A stretch of 64,000 nt of DNA from Vibrio chagasii (lineage in GTDB: Bacteria > Pseudomonadota > Gammaproteobacteria > Enterobacterales > Vibrionaceae), in NCBI RefSeq assembly GCF_024347355.1, contig NZ_AP025465.1, positions 1,178,001 to 1,242,000 on the forward strand, given 5' to 3'. The translations under genes and the position numbers were made by a program. Under the pieces are notes generated by a model, which saw only the letters and a program-made list of their open reading frames with translations, was not told the DNA's origin and did no database searches. Numbering within the stretch: the first letter of the stretch is position 1; each line of letters begins with the position of its first letter. This document shows, piece by piece, positions 1-9,328 of the stretch.

Positions 1-594
1 GAGAGCGCGAGTCTGGATCATTTCAGGTTTGCTGAAGAAATACCCTTGGAAGTAACTGAAACCGGCTTTGTTTGCTTGCTGATATTCCTCGTAAGTCTCT
101 ACTTTCTCGGCAAGAAACTTGATATCCAGCCCTTGCATAGAGCTCATAAATATTGAGGCTTTTTCGATAGGTATCAGACGGATGTCGAATTTGATAATCG
201 ATACGTAAGGTAAGAAGCGCTTCCACGCCTTACTTGGAACAAAGTCATCCAGAGCGATGGTGTAGCCCGCATCATAGATAGTCTTAATTGCTTCAAGTAA
301 CTCATCGGTCGGTTCGCAGTCTTCAAGAACCTCAACGACTAAACTTTCTTTGGGGAACAGAGTCGGGACTAAGTTGATCAGGCTTGCATAGGGAAAATTA
401 ACAAAACCCAGCTTATCACCCAAAGTATTGTAGTGGGTCGACAAGAAATGGTCAGATAGCAAACGGCTTGTAGCGAGCTCCGGTTCAACTTCAGGGAAAG
501 TGTTCTTAGGACCATCCCTGAATAGCAACTCGTAACCTATGGTTTTCTTATCTGCATCGAGTATGGGTTGACGCGCTACGTATGAATATTTCAA
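1..594 (-). CDS. EAL-HDOD domain signalling protein (partial, C-terminus beyond window)
   Basis: I read 198 codons from a TTG start at 592-594 and the frame is still open at base 1. An in-frame TAA lies six codons upstream of the TTG, so this is the only plausible start. The N-terminus (KYSYVARQPILDADKKTIG) and the EAL-like segments YELLFRDG, LDDF, IKFDI and LAEKVE are typical of the YuxH/CdgJ group, where a divergent EAL domain precedes an HDOD domain. The signature is degenerate (ELL for EAL, DDFV for DDFG), so c-di-GMP hydrolysis cannot be assumed; family members act in motility and biofilm control. The HDOD part would lie left of the window. It follows lpxH on the same strand after 111 nt and probably has its own promoter. 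Confidence 0.85.
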   Translation of the reverse strand, partial: MKYSYVARQPILDADKKTIGYELLFRDGPKNTFPEVEPELATSRLLSDHFLSTHYNTLGDKLGFVNFPYASLINLVPTLFPKESLVVEVLEDCEPTDELLEAIKTIYDAGYTIALDDFVPSKAWKRFLPYVSIIKFDIRLIPIEKASIFMSSMQGLDIKFLAEKVETYEEYQQANKAGFSYFQGYFFSKPEMIQTRAL

Positions 595-705
595 ATTGGT
601 ACTGTGTTCGGTTTACTTCTGATAGAGAGATAATAGCTAATTTGCTAGAAATTACCATACACAATCGAAGAAACTCTGACCCACTATAACAATCAAACTG
701 AAAGT

Positions 706-1452
706 TTAAGACTGTTGTTGAAAGCTGTTGCTAAACGCTCGATTCTGTAGTTCAAAACTTTGTGGAGTAAAGACCAGTACAGAGCCTTGTGTATACCAAT
801 CACCAAGTACGATACGAGTTTTAGTGCAATTATTAGCATCAAAAGTGTGGACGTTTGGACGATGGGTATGGCCGTGGATCATGAGATCAACATTGTTTTT
901 CTCCATCACGTTTTCGACCTCTTGCTGTGTTACGTCCATGATGTCCAAAGATTTGGTCTGTTTGTCATCTTTAATATCTGACTGAACCTTAGAGACGATC
1001 TTCTTTTTAATGAAGAATGGGATTCTGTTGAAGATCCACTGTAGCCATGGTTGATGGACTTTTTCACGGAAGGCGAGGTATTTGACATCTTCAGTGCATA
1101 GAGTGTCGCCATGCAGTACCACGGCTTTTCGTCCGTAGATATCGATAGTTGTCACTTCGTCTAGAAGCTGCACACCAGTCTGTTTTGCAAATCTTTTACC
1201 GACCAAAAAGTCACGGTTACCTTGCGTGAAGTAACAGGGTACGCCTGTTTTCACCAAATCGATAAACGCTTGGCGAATAGAAGTCGCGAACTCGCTCTTG
1301 TCGTCGTCACCAATCCAGAACTCGAAAAGGTCGCCTAACACGTAGAGCGCATCGGCTTCTACCGCTTCATTTTTCATGAAGGTTAGGAAGCAGTCCGTGA
1401 TGTCTTGTCGTGACGGAGCAAGGTGCAGGTCTGAGATAAAATATGTTTTCAT
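706..1452 (-). CDS. lpxH: UDP-2,3-diacylglucosamine diphosphatase LpxH
   Basis: The 248-residue product has the calcineurin-like metallophosphoesterase motifs in order: DLHL (D8, H10), GDLFE (40-44), GNRD (78-81), an HGDT block and HGHTHRP near residue 195. LpxH hydrolyses UDP-2,3-diacylglucosamine to lipid X at the inner face of the inner membrane, an essential step of lipid A synthesis, using Mn2+. Length matches the family (about 240). It lies downstream of ppiB on the same strand, as in enterics, but an intrinsic terminator sits between them and ends only a few bases before this start. I see no strong Shine-Dalgarno before the ATG. Confidence 0.97.
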   Translation of the reverse strand: MKTYFISDLHLAPSRQDITDCFLTFMKNEAVEADALYVLGDLFEFWIGDDDKSEFATSIRQAFIDLVKTGVPCYFTQGNRDFLVGKRFAKQTGVQLLDEVTTIDIYGRKAVVLHGDTLCTEDVKYLAFREKVHQPWLQWIFNRIPFFIKKKIVSKVQSDIKDDKQTKSLDIMDVTQQEVENVMEKNNVDLMIHGHTHRPNVHTFDANNCTKTRIVLGDWYTQGSVLVFTPQSFELQNRAFSNSFQQQS

Positions 1453-1460
1453 ACAGTTTG

Positions 1461-1484
1461 AAAAAAGGGAGCGAGTGCTCCCTT
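1461..1484 (-). terminator. Intrinsic terminator between ppiB and lpxH
   Basis: Read on the minus strand, an 8-bp stem (AAGGGAGC / GCTCCCTT) with a 4-nt loop is followed by six T. It ends 8 nt before the lpxH start codon, so it should end ppiB transcripts and could limit lpxH read-through. Confidence 0.8.
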
Positions 1485-1530
1485 GTCCTAATTATGATGT
1501 ATCAATGGTGAATACGAATCGAAGGCTAAA

Positions 1531-2025
1531 TTAAGCTTCGATTGTTGTACCAGTGATGATCACTTCTTCTAGTGGTACGTCTTGGTGCATACCCATAGAA
1601 CCAGTGCTAACACCTTTGATCTTGTTTACTACGTCCATGCCTTCTACAACTTCTGCGAATACACAGTAACCCCAACCGTCTAGGCTTTCGCTACGGAAGT
1701 TAAGGAAAGAGTTGTCGTTTACGTTGATGAAGAACTGAGAGCTCGCTGAATGCGGTTCCATAGTACGAGCCATAGCTAGCGTACCAACTTTGTTCGCTAG
1801 GCCGTTATTTGCTTCGTTCTTGATAGTTGCGCGAGTCGCTTTTTCTTTAAGGCCAGAAGTCATACCGCCGCCTTGAATCATGAAACCATCGATAACACGG
1901 TGGAATAGTGTGTTGTCGTAGAAACCGTCACGGCAATACTGTAGGAAGTTTGCGCTTGTTTCTGGTGCTTTTTCTTCGTTTAGTTGAACTTTGATGTCAC
2001 CAAAATTTGTGTGAAGGATGATCAT
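1531..2025 (-). CDS. ppiB: Peptidyl-prolyl cis-trans isomerase B (cyclophilin)
   Basis: A 164-residue cytoplasmic cyclophilin with no signal peptide. It shows [13 protein letters not shown] (catalytic Arg region), [17 protein letters not shown] and the [11 protein letters not shown] core. It catalyses proline isomerisation during protein folding; the single-domain length equals E. coli PpiB. It is divergent from cysS across a 189-bp gap, the same arrangement as in E. coli, and the two probably have back-to-back promoters there. Confidence 0.97.
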   Translation of the reverse strand: MIILHTNFGDIKVQLNEEKAPETSANFLQYCRDGFYDNTLFHRVIDGFMIQGGGMTSGLKEKATRATIKNEANNGLANKVGTLAMARTMEPHSASSQFFINVNDNSFLNFRSESLDGWGYCVFAEVVEGMDVVNKIKGVSTGSMGMHQDVPLEEVIITGTTIEA

Positions 2026-2214
2026 GATTATTACCTTACTGTATTTTTAATATGAAAGGCGATTCTAGCCTAGTTTGATTGAGTTTCAAAATACGAAATC
2101 GTCAATAGATAACAAGGAGTTTAGCCGATTTGGTGGTGAAAGGTATTACCTATTAAGGTATGACTTGTTATACTGCGGGCTTATTTTGATTAATCCATAA
2201 AATAGATAGAGATC

Positions 2215-3600
2215 ATGCTAAAGATATATAACACGCTCACAAGACAGAAAGAGGAATTCAAACCAATTACAGCTGGCAAAGTCGGCATGTATGTCTGTGG
2301 GGTAACCATATACGATCTCTGTCATATTGGTCATGGCCGTACGTTCGTTTCTTTCGACGTTGTGACTCGCTACCTGCGTTACTTAGGTTACGACCTAACG
2401 TTCGTTCGTAACATCACAGACATCGACGACAAAATCATTAAGCGTGCGAACGAAAACGGTGAGTCTTGCGATTCTCTGACTGAGCGCCTAATTGGTGAAA
2501 TGCATGCAGACTTCGATGCGTTGAACATGAAGCGTCCAGACGTTGAGCCTCGTGCAACGGAATTCATTACTGAAATCATTGAGCTTGTAGAAAAGCTGAT
2601 TGAACGTGGTTTTGCTTATGTAGCAAGCAACGGCGATGTAATGTTTGAAGTTAAGAAGTTTGACGAATACGGCAAGCTTTCCAAGCAAGACCTCGATCAG
2701 CTTCAAGCTGGTGCTCGTGTTGATGTTGACTCTGCAAAACGTAGTCCGTTAGATTTCGTGGTTTGGAAAATGTCTAAGCCGGGTGAACCAACATGGGAAT
2801 CACCATGGGGCCCAGGTCGTCCGGGCTGGCACATCGAATGTTCTGCAATGAACTCATCAATCCTTGGTAATCACTTCGATATCCACGGTGGTGGCTCTGA
2901 CCTTCAGTTTCCACACCACGAGAACGAAATCGCACAATCTTGCTGTGCACATGGTACTGACTATGTAAACACGTGGATGCACAGTGGCATGGTGATGGTA
3001 GACAGAGAGAAGATGTCTAAGTCTCTAGGTAACTTCTTCACTATTCGTGATGTACTGACACACTACGATGCGGAAACGGCTCGTTACTTCCTAATGTCTG
3101 GTCACTACCGTAGCCAGCTAAACTACAGCGAAGACAACCTAAACCAAGCTCGTGCATCGCTTGAGCGCCTATACACGTCACTTCGTGGCCTAGACCTTAC
3201 TGCTGCACCTGCTGGTGGTGAAGAGTACGTAACTCGTTTCTCTACAGCAATGAACGATGACTTCAATACGCCAGAAGCATACTCAGTGCTGTTTGAAATG
3301 GCTCGTGAAATCAACCGTATCAAGACAGAAAGCATTGAAAAGGCGAGTGGACTTGGTGCGTTGATGCGTGAACTAGCGGACATCATCGGTATTCTTCACC
3401 AAGATCCAGAAGCATTCCTACAAGGTGATGCTGCGGGTAATGATGACGAAGTGGCTGAAATCGAAGCTCTGATCAAACTGCGTAACGACTCTCGTGCTTC
3501 AAAAGATTGGGCAAATGCCGATCTTGCTCGTGATAAGTTAAACGAGTTAGGCATCGTTCTGGAAGACGGCCCAGAAGGTACGACTTGGCGTCGTAAGTAA
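2215..3600 (+). CDS. cysS: Cysteinyl-tRNA synthetase
   Basis: The 461-residue class I synthetase attaches cysteine to tRNA-Cys. HIGH is at 37-40 and KMSKS near 266-270. C28, the cysteine in WHIECSAMN and the HHENE region give the zinc site that selects cysteine. The C-terminal DALR-type helical domain is present, and the length equals the E. coli enzyme. An intrinsic terminator follows directly. Confidence 0.98.
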   Translation: MLKIYNTLTRQKEEFKPITAGKVGMYVCGVTIYDLCHIGHGRTFVSFDVVTRYLRYLGYDLTFVRNITDIDDKIIKRANENGESCDSLTERLIGEMHADFDALNMKRPDVEPRATEFITEIIELVEKLIERGFAYVASNGDVMFEVKKFDEYGKLSKQDLDQLQAGARVDVDSAKRSPLDFVVWKMSKPGEPTWESPWGPGRPGWHIECSAMNSSILGNHFDIHGGGSDLQFPHHENEIAQSCCAHGTDYVNTWMHSGMVMVDREKMSKSLGNFFTIRDVLTHYDAETARYFLMSGHYRSQLNYSEDNLNQARASLERLYTSLRGLDLTAAPAGGEEYVTRFSTAMNDDFNTPEAYSVLFEMAREINRIKTESIEKASGLGALMRELADIIGILHQDPEAFLQGDAAGNDDEVAEIEALIKLRNDSRASKDWANADLARDKLNELGIVLEDGPEGTTWRRK

Positions 3601-3606
3601 TCTTAT

Positions 3607-3635
3607 AAAAAAGGGCTGATTTTCAGCCCTTTTTT
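3607..3635 (+). terminator. Intrinsic terminator of cysS
   Basis: A 9-bp perfect stem (AAGGGCTGA / TCAGCCCTT) with a TTT loop, flanked by an A run and a T run, starts 10 nt after the cysS stop. Confidence 0.9.
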
Positions 3636-3697
3636 CTAGCAAAAATTCTCGAATTTCACCTTTTCTATATTCAACTTTATTAGACAGGAATATTTCT

Positions 3698-4276
3698 GTG
3701 GCTCAGATGTATTTTTACTACTCGGCAATGAATGCGGGTAAATCAACAACGCTTCTTCAATCTTCATTTAACTACCAAGAACGTGGCATGACGCCGGTGA
3801 TCTTTACGGCAGCACTCGATGATCGCTACGGTATTGGTAAAGTGAGCTCTCGAATTGGTCTTCAATCTGAAGCACAGCTTTTTAAGAGTGACACGAATCT
3901 TTTTGAAGCGATTAACGAGCTGAACGAGCAAGAAAAGCGTCACTGTGTACTGATCGATGAGTGTCAGTTCTTGTCGAAAGAGCAGGTATATCAGCTAACA
4001 GAAGTGGTGGATAAACTGCATATCCCTGTGCTTTGTTACGGGCTAAGAACAGACTTCCTTGGTGAGCTGTTTGAAGGAAGTAAGTATCTACTGTCTTGGG
4101 CTGATAAGCTGGTGGAACTGAAAACCATCTGCCACTGTGGCCGCAAAGCGAACATGGTAATCCGTACCGATGAGCACGGTGTCGCGATCGCGGAAGGTGA
4201 TCAAGTGGCAATTGGTGGCAACGATAAATACGTGTCTGTATGTCGCCTTCACTACAAAGAAGCGCTATGTAAATAA
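3698..4276 (+). CDS. tdk: Thymidine kinase
   Basis: A 192-residue type II thymidine kinase that phosphorylates thymidine for salvage. The N-terminus after the GTG start ([19 protein letters not shown]) closely matches E. coli Tdk, which supports this GTG. The P-loop is at residues 9-16, LIDECQF is the Walker B region, and CHCG plus a late cysteine form the structural zinc site. It is a single transcription unit between two intrinsic terminators. Confidence 0.97.
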   Translation: MAQMYFYYSAMNAGKSTTLLQSSFNYQERGMTPVIFTAALDDRYGIGKVSSRIGLQSEAQLFKSDTNLFEAINELNEQEKRHCVLIDECQFLSKEQVYQLTEVVDKLHIPVLCYGLRTDFLGELFEGSKYLLSWADKLVELKTICHCGRKANMVIRTDEHGVAIAEGDQVAIGGNDKYVSVCRLHYKEALCK

Positions 4277-4323
4277 GCGTTTTTCAATATTTCGGTGATA
4301 ACTGAAATACAAAGTAATGGAAC

Positions 4324-4354
4324 AAAAAACGGTGGCTCAGTGCCACCGTTTTTT
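4324..4354. terminator. Bidirectional terminator between tdk and the YdcF-like gene
   Basis: Stem ACGGTGGC / GCCACCGT with a 5-nt loop, an A run on one side and a T run on the other, lies between convergent genes and can serve both. Confidence 0.88.
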
Positions 4355-4376
4355 TGTTTTTATTGGTTATCGCTAT

Positions 4377-5024
4377 CTATTCAAAGCCGAGTTTCTTAAT
4401 CGCTTGATAGGCGTGATCCACTTCCTCTGGGATAGGCATTTCAATCTGAAAACCTTTAGCGGGGTACGATTTAATGCGTTCAAAATCCGCCACCAATGCG
4501 CCTAACACCATATCTAATGGCAACTCTTCATTAAAGTAATCGACCCAGTCCTGCCATTTGGAGGTTACGGTTATTTCCGTTGTCTCTTCAGGCCATTGTT
4601 TACTGAAGGTGGCGTAGGTTCGTTTCTCCATAAAAGGCTTCTGCACTAAGGTCAGTTTTTTCGGGGATAAGCCACACTCAGTAAGCAATTCGTATGTAAA
4701 GCGGACATTTTCACCAGTATTAGTCGCCTGTTTTTCAATGATAATGTCAGATTCCGGTACACCACTGTCTCGCGCAATCGCCGCAAAGGTTTCGGCCTCT
4801 GAACGGTCAAAATTGCCTTCAGTGAAGCGTCCAACACCACCGGAAAAAACGATGTAGGGCGCTATTTTTTGGTGATAAAGCTCGGCCGCATATTCCGCGA
4901 CTCTTCTGTCGTTGCTACATAACACAAAAATACAGTCTGAAGGCTCAACTTTATGACCCATAGACATGAAATTCCAAAGCGTATCGATCGAACGGTGCAG
5001 CTTATTTAATGGTTGTTTAGTCAT
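4377..5024 (-). CDS. YdcF/SanA/ElyC-superfamily (DUF218) protein
   Basis: About 215 residues. The DUF218 core is visible: a strand ending in FVLCSNDRRVAEYAAELY, then IVFSGGVGRFTEG, SEAETFAAIARDSGVP and EKQATNTGENVRFT. Family members include YdcF, which binds SAM, and SanA/ElyC, which affect the cell envelope; this one has no signal peptide or membrane anchor. I chose the ATG at 5022-5024 over a TTG 24 nt upstream. It overlaps the end of the preceding gene by 8 nt, which suggests translational coupling. The exact function is unknown. Confidence 0.8.
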   Translation of the reverse strand: MTKQPLNKLHRSIDTLWNFMSMGHKVEPSDCIFVLCSNDRRVAEYAAELYHQKIAPYIVFSGGVGRFTEGNFDRSEAETFAAIARDSGVPESDIIIEKQATNTGENVRFTYELLTECGLSPKKLTLVQKPFMEKRTYATFSKQWPEETTEITVTSKWQDWVDYFNEELPLDMVLGALVADFERIKSYPAKGFQIEMPIPEEVDHAYQAIKKLGFE

Positions 5025-5871
5025 GAAGAGCGTCCAATGTGGATTCAAACTTAAACGAATAGCCTAAGTCGAGAATCTTTTTTGAAGAGATCAGTTTGTC
5101 TGGGTCATTAACAATAGGTGGAAGTGGCTCGTTACTATTCGCGCTCTTTAAGGCTGCAGCATAGAACTCCGCTTTGCTTACTGTGTTTGGCGTTGTCACA
5201 TTCGCGACTTCGTTATGCAGGTGACTGATTGCAAAATCAACCGCACCAATCGCATCATCAAGGTGCAGCATATTCGCTGGGGCTTGGTTACTCACTTGCT
5301 TTAGTTTACTAGCAAATCTTGATGGGTGACGATTTGGGCCAATCAATCCACTAAAACGAAGGATGGTGTAATCGATATCAGAATCTATTACCGATTGTTC
5401 AGCTTGAAGCATGATTCGTGCGTTATCGGAAAATGAGTTAGCCTGATCGCTGTCAGCGAGTGCAAGCGCAAGTGATGCGTCATCTTCATAAAGAATGCCC
5501 GGTTTAGTTGGGTATACCGTCGTTGAACTGACCATGATGAGCTTTTTAATATTGGCTTTTTGGCAAGCGCTAATAAGTAACTGCCAATAGTCGGCATACT
5601 CTTTTCCTGCGCCTTTTCTAAAGCCGGGAGGGAAGCTGCCAATTACTATCTCGGAGTTGTTTTCGAGCAGCAAAGAGTAGAGTTGTCCCATGGTTTGATC
5701 AGGGTTTGACGAGTCAAAGCTGAATACTTCGCAGGGAATACGTTTACTACTGAGCGTGTCTGCACCTGCTTGGGTCGTTTTAGTGACGACGACGCGATTG
5801 CCATGTCTTTCTAGGTGTTCAGATAAAGGTGCGCCTACCCATCCAGCACCAACAATAAATATAGAAGCCAT
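5017..5871 (-). CDS. NAD(P)-dependent epimerase-like protein, YeeZ type
   Basis: 284 residues with an N-terminal Rossmann motif (IFIVGAGWVGAPL). SSTTVYP marks the extended-SDR serine region, but the usual YxxxK pair is not obvious. It resembles E. coli YeeZ, an uncharacterised member of the extended short-chain dehydrogenase family. A GAGGAAAAG ribosome site lies just before the ATG. It overlaps the YdcF-like gene by 8 nt, so the two form an operon. The substrate is unknown. Confidence 0.75.
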   Translation of the reverse strand: MASIFIVGAGWVGAPLSEHLERHGNRVVVTKTTQAGADTLSSKRIPCEVFSFDSSNPDQTMGQLYSLLLENNSEIVIGSFPPGFRKGAGKEYADYWQLLISACQKANIKKLIMVSSTTVYPTKPGILYEDDASLALALADSDQANSFSDNARIMLQAEQSVIDSDIDYTILRFSGLIGPNRHPSRFASKLKQVSNQAPANMLHLDDAIGAVDFAISHLHNEVANVTTPNTVSKAEFYAAALKSANSNEPLPPIVNDPDKLISSKKILDLGYSFKFESTLDALHD

Positions 5872-5932
5872 CTTTTCCTCACAACGACAAGCTAGGGATT
5901 TAATAAGCCTAACAAACCTTTGGCCAAAAATG

Positions 5933-5966
5933 AAAAAACTCCACGGCCGAAGCGAGTGGAGTTTTT
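5933..5966 (-). terminator. Intrinsic terminator of the TIGR02647-type gene
   Basis: An 11-bp stem AAAAACTCCAC / GTGGAGTTTTT with a 12-nt loop lies just beyond the stop of the minus-strand gene at 5984. Confidence 0.8.
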
Positions 5967-5983
5967 ACTATAACAGTAGCGCT

Positions 5984-6214
5984 TTATTTAAGTACGCGAA
6001 GTAGCTTGTCTGCACGCTCTGCCATCTCAATACCTTCATCGGTTAGGTAACCACCGTCTGGTTGAGTACAAAGGTTTTTTTCGAATAGGCGCTTAACGGC
6101 GTCTTGAGTCTCTTGGCTAGCCTCTTGATGAACTTTAATGCCGGTAGCAGCGCTACTTACATCAAATTGAAGAAGGAGGTTTAAATCAGCAATATGTTCA
6201 GCGTTGTACTTCAT
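5984..6214 (-). CDS. Small conserved protein, TIGR02647 family
   Basis: 76 residues, soluble and mostly helical. The pattern IADLNLLLQFD, GIKVHQEAS and GGYLTDEG matches my memory of the TIGR02647 family of gammaproteobacteria, which reads like a small winged-helix fold (GGYLTDEGIEMAE as the last helix and wing). Nucleic-acid binding is possible but not shown. It is a single gene with its own terminator. Confidence 0.7.
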   Translation of the reverse strand: MKYNAEHIADLNLLLQFDVSSAATGIKVHQEASQETQDAVKRLFEKNLCTQPDGGYLTDEGIEMAERADKLLRVLK

Positions 6215-6474
6215 AATTAACCTATAAATTCATAACGTTCTCTACCTTCACCTTAGTGCGCATTCCCGGCTCAAGCAACAGCAAATAAATAGATTTGATA
6301 ACTGATACCAAATTGAATGATTAATCGTCGCATGGTGAAGTTATTTTGGTTGGATTGAGTGATTTGTGCCCACTTAAATGGCGAATGATGTTTATTGCTA
6401 AATGGTTGTAATATATTGTTGAACTAGAAATATATTGCATTCAGCTAATATTGTACAAAAAAGGAAATGCATCA

Positions 6475-7782
6475 GTGAGAGCAAACAAAGTAGCATTAGT
6501 TCTTAGCATGCTATTTGCAATCTCAGGTTGTCAAAGCACACCCTCAGAGCAGACAGACGCAAATCAAACCACAAATAACAACAATGAATCTGCAGCAGAG
6601 GTCCGTTCTTTTCATTCAGTACAGGTTGTTTACGCAGAGTGGCAATCCAAGCTTGAAAGTCATGCTCAATTGTCTCTCTATGCTCCAGAGAATTACAATG
6701 AGTTGCTAGACGCATGGGAAGACGCTGAAAGTATTTATGCCGATTTACTAAAAGACGAAACGCGTCTGACTAAAAGTTATTCTATTTTTTCGAGCTTAAC
6801 TTACGCTGAAGCCTTCGACGAGAAAATCGCACTAATCAAATCAAACTATGACGCAATCCTAGTGCTTAAGAAAAAAGCGGATAGAGTACTTGCTGATTCG
6901 ATCGTGCAAATGGATTACCTAAAATACCTTGGTGCTGACACCATGTTTGCTTCGAGTTATAAGCGTTTGTATTCAGAATACAGTGAACTATTTGAGTATG
7001 TATTAGTTGATGAGCTAGAAGACGCTCAAGAAGCTCAAGTTGAATTCCTCAACAATGCTCGGCTGTTGGAAGTGAAAGTCGCACATAAGAAATACATCGA
7101 ACCGTTAAAAGACGAATTAGAGTATTTAGAAGATGAAGATTTTGATGACGTTGTGCCGTTGACCTTTGCTAAGGCCTCTGCACAAATCGCGTTAGCTGAG
7201 AATCAGGTCAAAGCGAGCCCTCGTGAAAAGTCTATCATTGAAGATGCTGTTAAGGCTGCGGAGTTTGAGTTAGACCACGTACGAAGTGTCGCTCATGAAG
7301 TTAAAGTACTTGCGAGCATAAAAGGGGACAAGTTCGAGCAATCGGTGTTGAATGCTGAAAATCAGCTATTAAGCATTTCACAAGTGATCAACGATGAAGA
7401 TTACCGTGACGTTGTGCTACGTCTTCAGTCTCAAAAAATTGTTGCCAGCATTAAAGCGCTTAAAAGCTCAGACATGACAGCTTTGCTGAAATCTGAAATC
7501 GAGTCTCTAACTGAACAAGTTGCGACATTAGAAAACGCAAACCAGCAGCAGGCGCAGCAGTTGTCAGAAGCAACAAAACGTAGTCAACTTCTCGACGAAC
7601 AGATAACCAAGAGTGATGCACATATTAAGAGCTTAGAAGAGCTAGTGGACAGCCTGAAGACGCTTGGTGGTAAAGTTGCTAACGAAAGCGATCCTGATCT
7701 AGCACTCCCTAGTCCGGAACCAGACCGTACGGATGCTGCTTTAGAATCTGTGTCTGAAGAAGTGATTGAACCGTCGGTTTAA
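6475..7782 (+). CDS. Coiled-coil outer-envelope lipoprotein, function unknown
   Basis: I place the start at GTG 6475, which has AGGA 8-10 nt upstream; a TTG at 6451 in the same frame lacks a ribosome site. From the GTG the protein begins with a lipoprotein signal ending in the lipobox ISGC (Cys at about residue 19). Of roughly 435 residues, most are acidic and helical with heptad-like regions, strongest near the C-terminus (SLTEQVATLENANQQQAQQL). The end is acidic and proline rich. No enzymatic domain and no OmpA-like C-terminus is visible. It is probably a periplasmic, membrane-anchored structural protein. It forms a single-gene unit closed by a terminator. Confidence 0.7.
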   Translation: MRANKVALVLSMLFAISGCQSTPSEQTDANQTTNNNNESAAEVRSFHSVQVVYAEWQSKLESHAQLSLYAPENYNELLDAWEDAESIYADLLKDETRLTKSYSIFSSLTYAEAFDEKIALIKSNYDAILVLKKKADRVLADSIVQMDYLKYLGADTMFASSYKRLYSEYSELFEYVLVDELEDAQEAQVEFLNNARLLEVKVAHKKYIEPLKDELEYLEDEDFDDVVPLTFAKASAQIALAENQVKASPREKSIIEDAVKAAEFELDHVRSVAHEVKVLASIKGDKFEQSVLNAENQLLSISQVINDEDYRDVVLRLQSQKIVASIKALKSSDMTALLKSEIESLTEQVATLENANQQQAQQLSEATKRSQLLDEQITKSDAHIKSLEELVDSLKTLGGKVANESDPDLALPSPEPDRTDAALESVSEEVIEPSV

Positions 7783-7813
7783 GACAACGAATCTCTTGAA
7801 CTGTGATTGAGTT

Positions 7814-7837
7814 AAAAGCGCCTGAGGGCGCTTTTTT
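7814..7837 (+). terminator. Intrinsic terminator of the coiled-coil lipoprotein gene
   Basis: A 9-bp stem AAAAGCGCC / GGCGCTTTT with a 4-nt loop and T run. Confidence 0.88.
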
Positions 7838-8144
7838 ACGTTCTGTTGATCTATGTCAAAATCTAGAAATAAAAGCCTTAAAAACACGGTTTTAGTGTAC
7901 GCCATTTCTTAGGCTTTAACGTAACTTGTTGATATTTATAGATGTGTTGTTTTTATCGTTGGTGAAATTTCATTCACCAGACTTTTCTTTTTACTACTAA
8001 AGTCGTATGAAATTTCAATATCATTCCAGGTTTGGCGTGTTCTTGGTTGGTGAGGAGAATTAAGGCTTAAAATAGCTCTTGAATTAAGAAATGAAAGAGA
8101 GGATTATCGCGCTCCCGACGACATGTTTCAAAATGTAAATCATC
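7838..8144. other. Leader/promoter region before focA
   Basis: About 300 bases without a gene. It is AT rich and holds a short imperfect hairpin (GGTGAA / TTCACC near 7960-7980) and, at 7929-7942, TTGAT-N4-ATAGA, which matches only one half of an FNR site. I cannot place a promoter with confidence. Confidence 0.4.
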
Positions 8145-8987
8145 ATGAATCTAAACCAATTTGACTCATTATTACCGCCACAAATGGCTGAGCGCGCTGC
8201 AGATATTGGCGTAGGTAAAGCAACCAAAGATCCAATCAAATCTTTTCTTCTAGCGATTTCAGCTGGTATCCATATCGGTATTGCGTTTGTGTTCTACACT
8301 ATCGTAACGACTGGTGCTGGCGATCTGCCATGGGGTATTACTCGCTTGTTGGGCGGCCTAGCATTTAGCTTAGGCTTAATTCTTGTTGTAGTTACTGGCG
8401 GTGAACTGTTTACCAGTTCGGTACTAACCTTGGTGGCTCGTGCAAGTGGCAAGATCACTTGGCACACCTTAGTGAAAAACTGGGCGACGGTTTACATTGG
8501 AAACCTGATTGGTGCGTTATTGCTGGTGGCTTGTATGCTACTGACGAAGCAATACATGTTTGATCATGGTCAGGTTGGCTTAAACGCGATGGCGATTTCT
8601 CAACACAAAATGCACCATGATTTCATTCAAGCGGTCGCGCTTGGCATCATGTGTAATGTGCTGGTGTGTATCGCGGTATGGATGACATTCAGCGGACGCA
8701 CACTCACTGATAAGATCGCAGTGATGATCCTACCAGTAGCGATGTTTGTATCAGCAGGCTTTGAGCACTGTATTGCAAATATGTTCCAAGTTCCGCTTGC
8801 TATCGGTATCAAGACATTTGCTCCTGCTGAGTTCTGGGCCATGACAGGTGCTAACCCTGCCGATTATGTCGACTTAAACATGATCGACTTTCTGATGAAT
8901 AATCTATTGCCTGTGACTTTAGGTAACATCATCGGTGGTGGCATCTTTGTCGGCATGTGGTACTGGTTAATCTACCTGCGTGACTAA
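8145..8987 (+). CDS. focA: Formate channel FocA
   Basis: 280 residues of the formate/nitrite transporter family. The N-terminus (FDSLLPPQMAERA, then KATKDPIKSF) is FocA-like. Six membrane segments follow, with the conserved GGELFTSS and GNLIGAL turns that line the pore. FocA moves formate in both directions across the inner membrane during mixed-acid fermentation. pflB, its usual partner, is not adjacent here. No clear Shine-Dalgarno precedes the ATG. Confidence 0.93.
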   Translation: MNLNQFDSLLPPQMAERAADIGVGKATKDPIKSFLLAISAGIHIGIAFVFYTIVTTGAGDLPWGITRLLGGLAFSLGLILVVVTGGELFTSSVLTLVARASGKITWHTLVKNWATVYIGNLIGALLLVACMLLTKQYMFDHGQVGLNAMAISQHKMHHDFIQAVALGIMCNVLVCIAVWMTFSGRTLTDKIAVMILPVAMFVSAGFEHCIANMFQVPLAIGIKTFAPAEFWAMTGANPADYVDLNMIDFLMNNLLPVTLGNIIGGGIFVGMWYWLIYLRD

Positions 8988-9067
8988 GATATAGCGCCAC
9001 TAGTTATCAGTGAGTAGTCAGAGCTGTTGATGAAGCTCACTTAAACACTCAACTTACTTATGACATT

Positions 9068-9098
9068 AAAAAGACGGTCTGCATTGCAGGCCGTTTTT
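9068..9098 (+). terminator. Intrinsic terminator of focA
   Basis: A stem of ten pairs (ACGGTCTGCA with TGCAGGCCGT, one G-T pair, tight loop) followed by six T, about 80 nt after focA. Confidence 0.75.
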
Positions 9099-9158
9099 TA
9101 TTTGTGGAAAACCATGTCGTTCATGTCCTCAATTACTAAGAAAAGACTCAACAACAAT

Positions 9159-9311
9159 GATCAGCACATGTGTATATGTCGTTGAAAGTAAGCAAAGATC
9201 AATGTGAATGATCTTTTGAAAGGGCGAAGTGGACAAAAAAGGATCTATATTGATTTGGTTATCCACAGATTCTGTGGATAACCTGTCTCAAATTCAGTGA
9301 GTAACCAGATC
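9159..9311. other. DnaA-box pair with clustered GATC sites (oriC-like or DARS-like element)
   Basis: Two perfect consensus DnaA boxes face each other: TTATCCACA at 9259-9267 and its reverse complement at 9273-9281. They sit inside a 13-bp perfect inverted repeat with a single central base (9257-9283). A third, near-consensus box (TTGTCCACT, minus strand) is at 9228-9236. Five GATC sites fall in 153 bp (9159, 9197, 9210, 9242, 9308), far above chance. The cluster is between the ends of convergent focA and fetB and after the focA terminator, so it is not a promoter. The neighbouring genes are not those of a Vibrio origin. A DnaA-titrating or DnaA-reactivating site, or a SeqA site, is the inference. 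Confidence 0.6.
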
Positions 9312-9328
9312 TCAAAAGAGGTGAGAGG

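Noticed and set aside
7929..7942. FNR site before focA
   Set aside because: TTGAT is followed at the right distance by ATAGA, not ATCAA. Only one half matches, so I do not call it.
9159..9311. Chromosomal origin of replication
   Set aside because: Too few DnaA boxes, no AT-rich 13-mer array, and no gidA/mioC or rctB/parAB neighbours.
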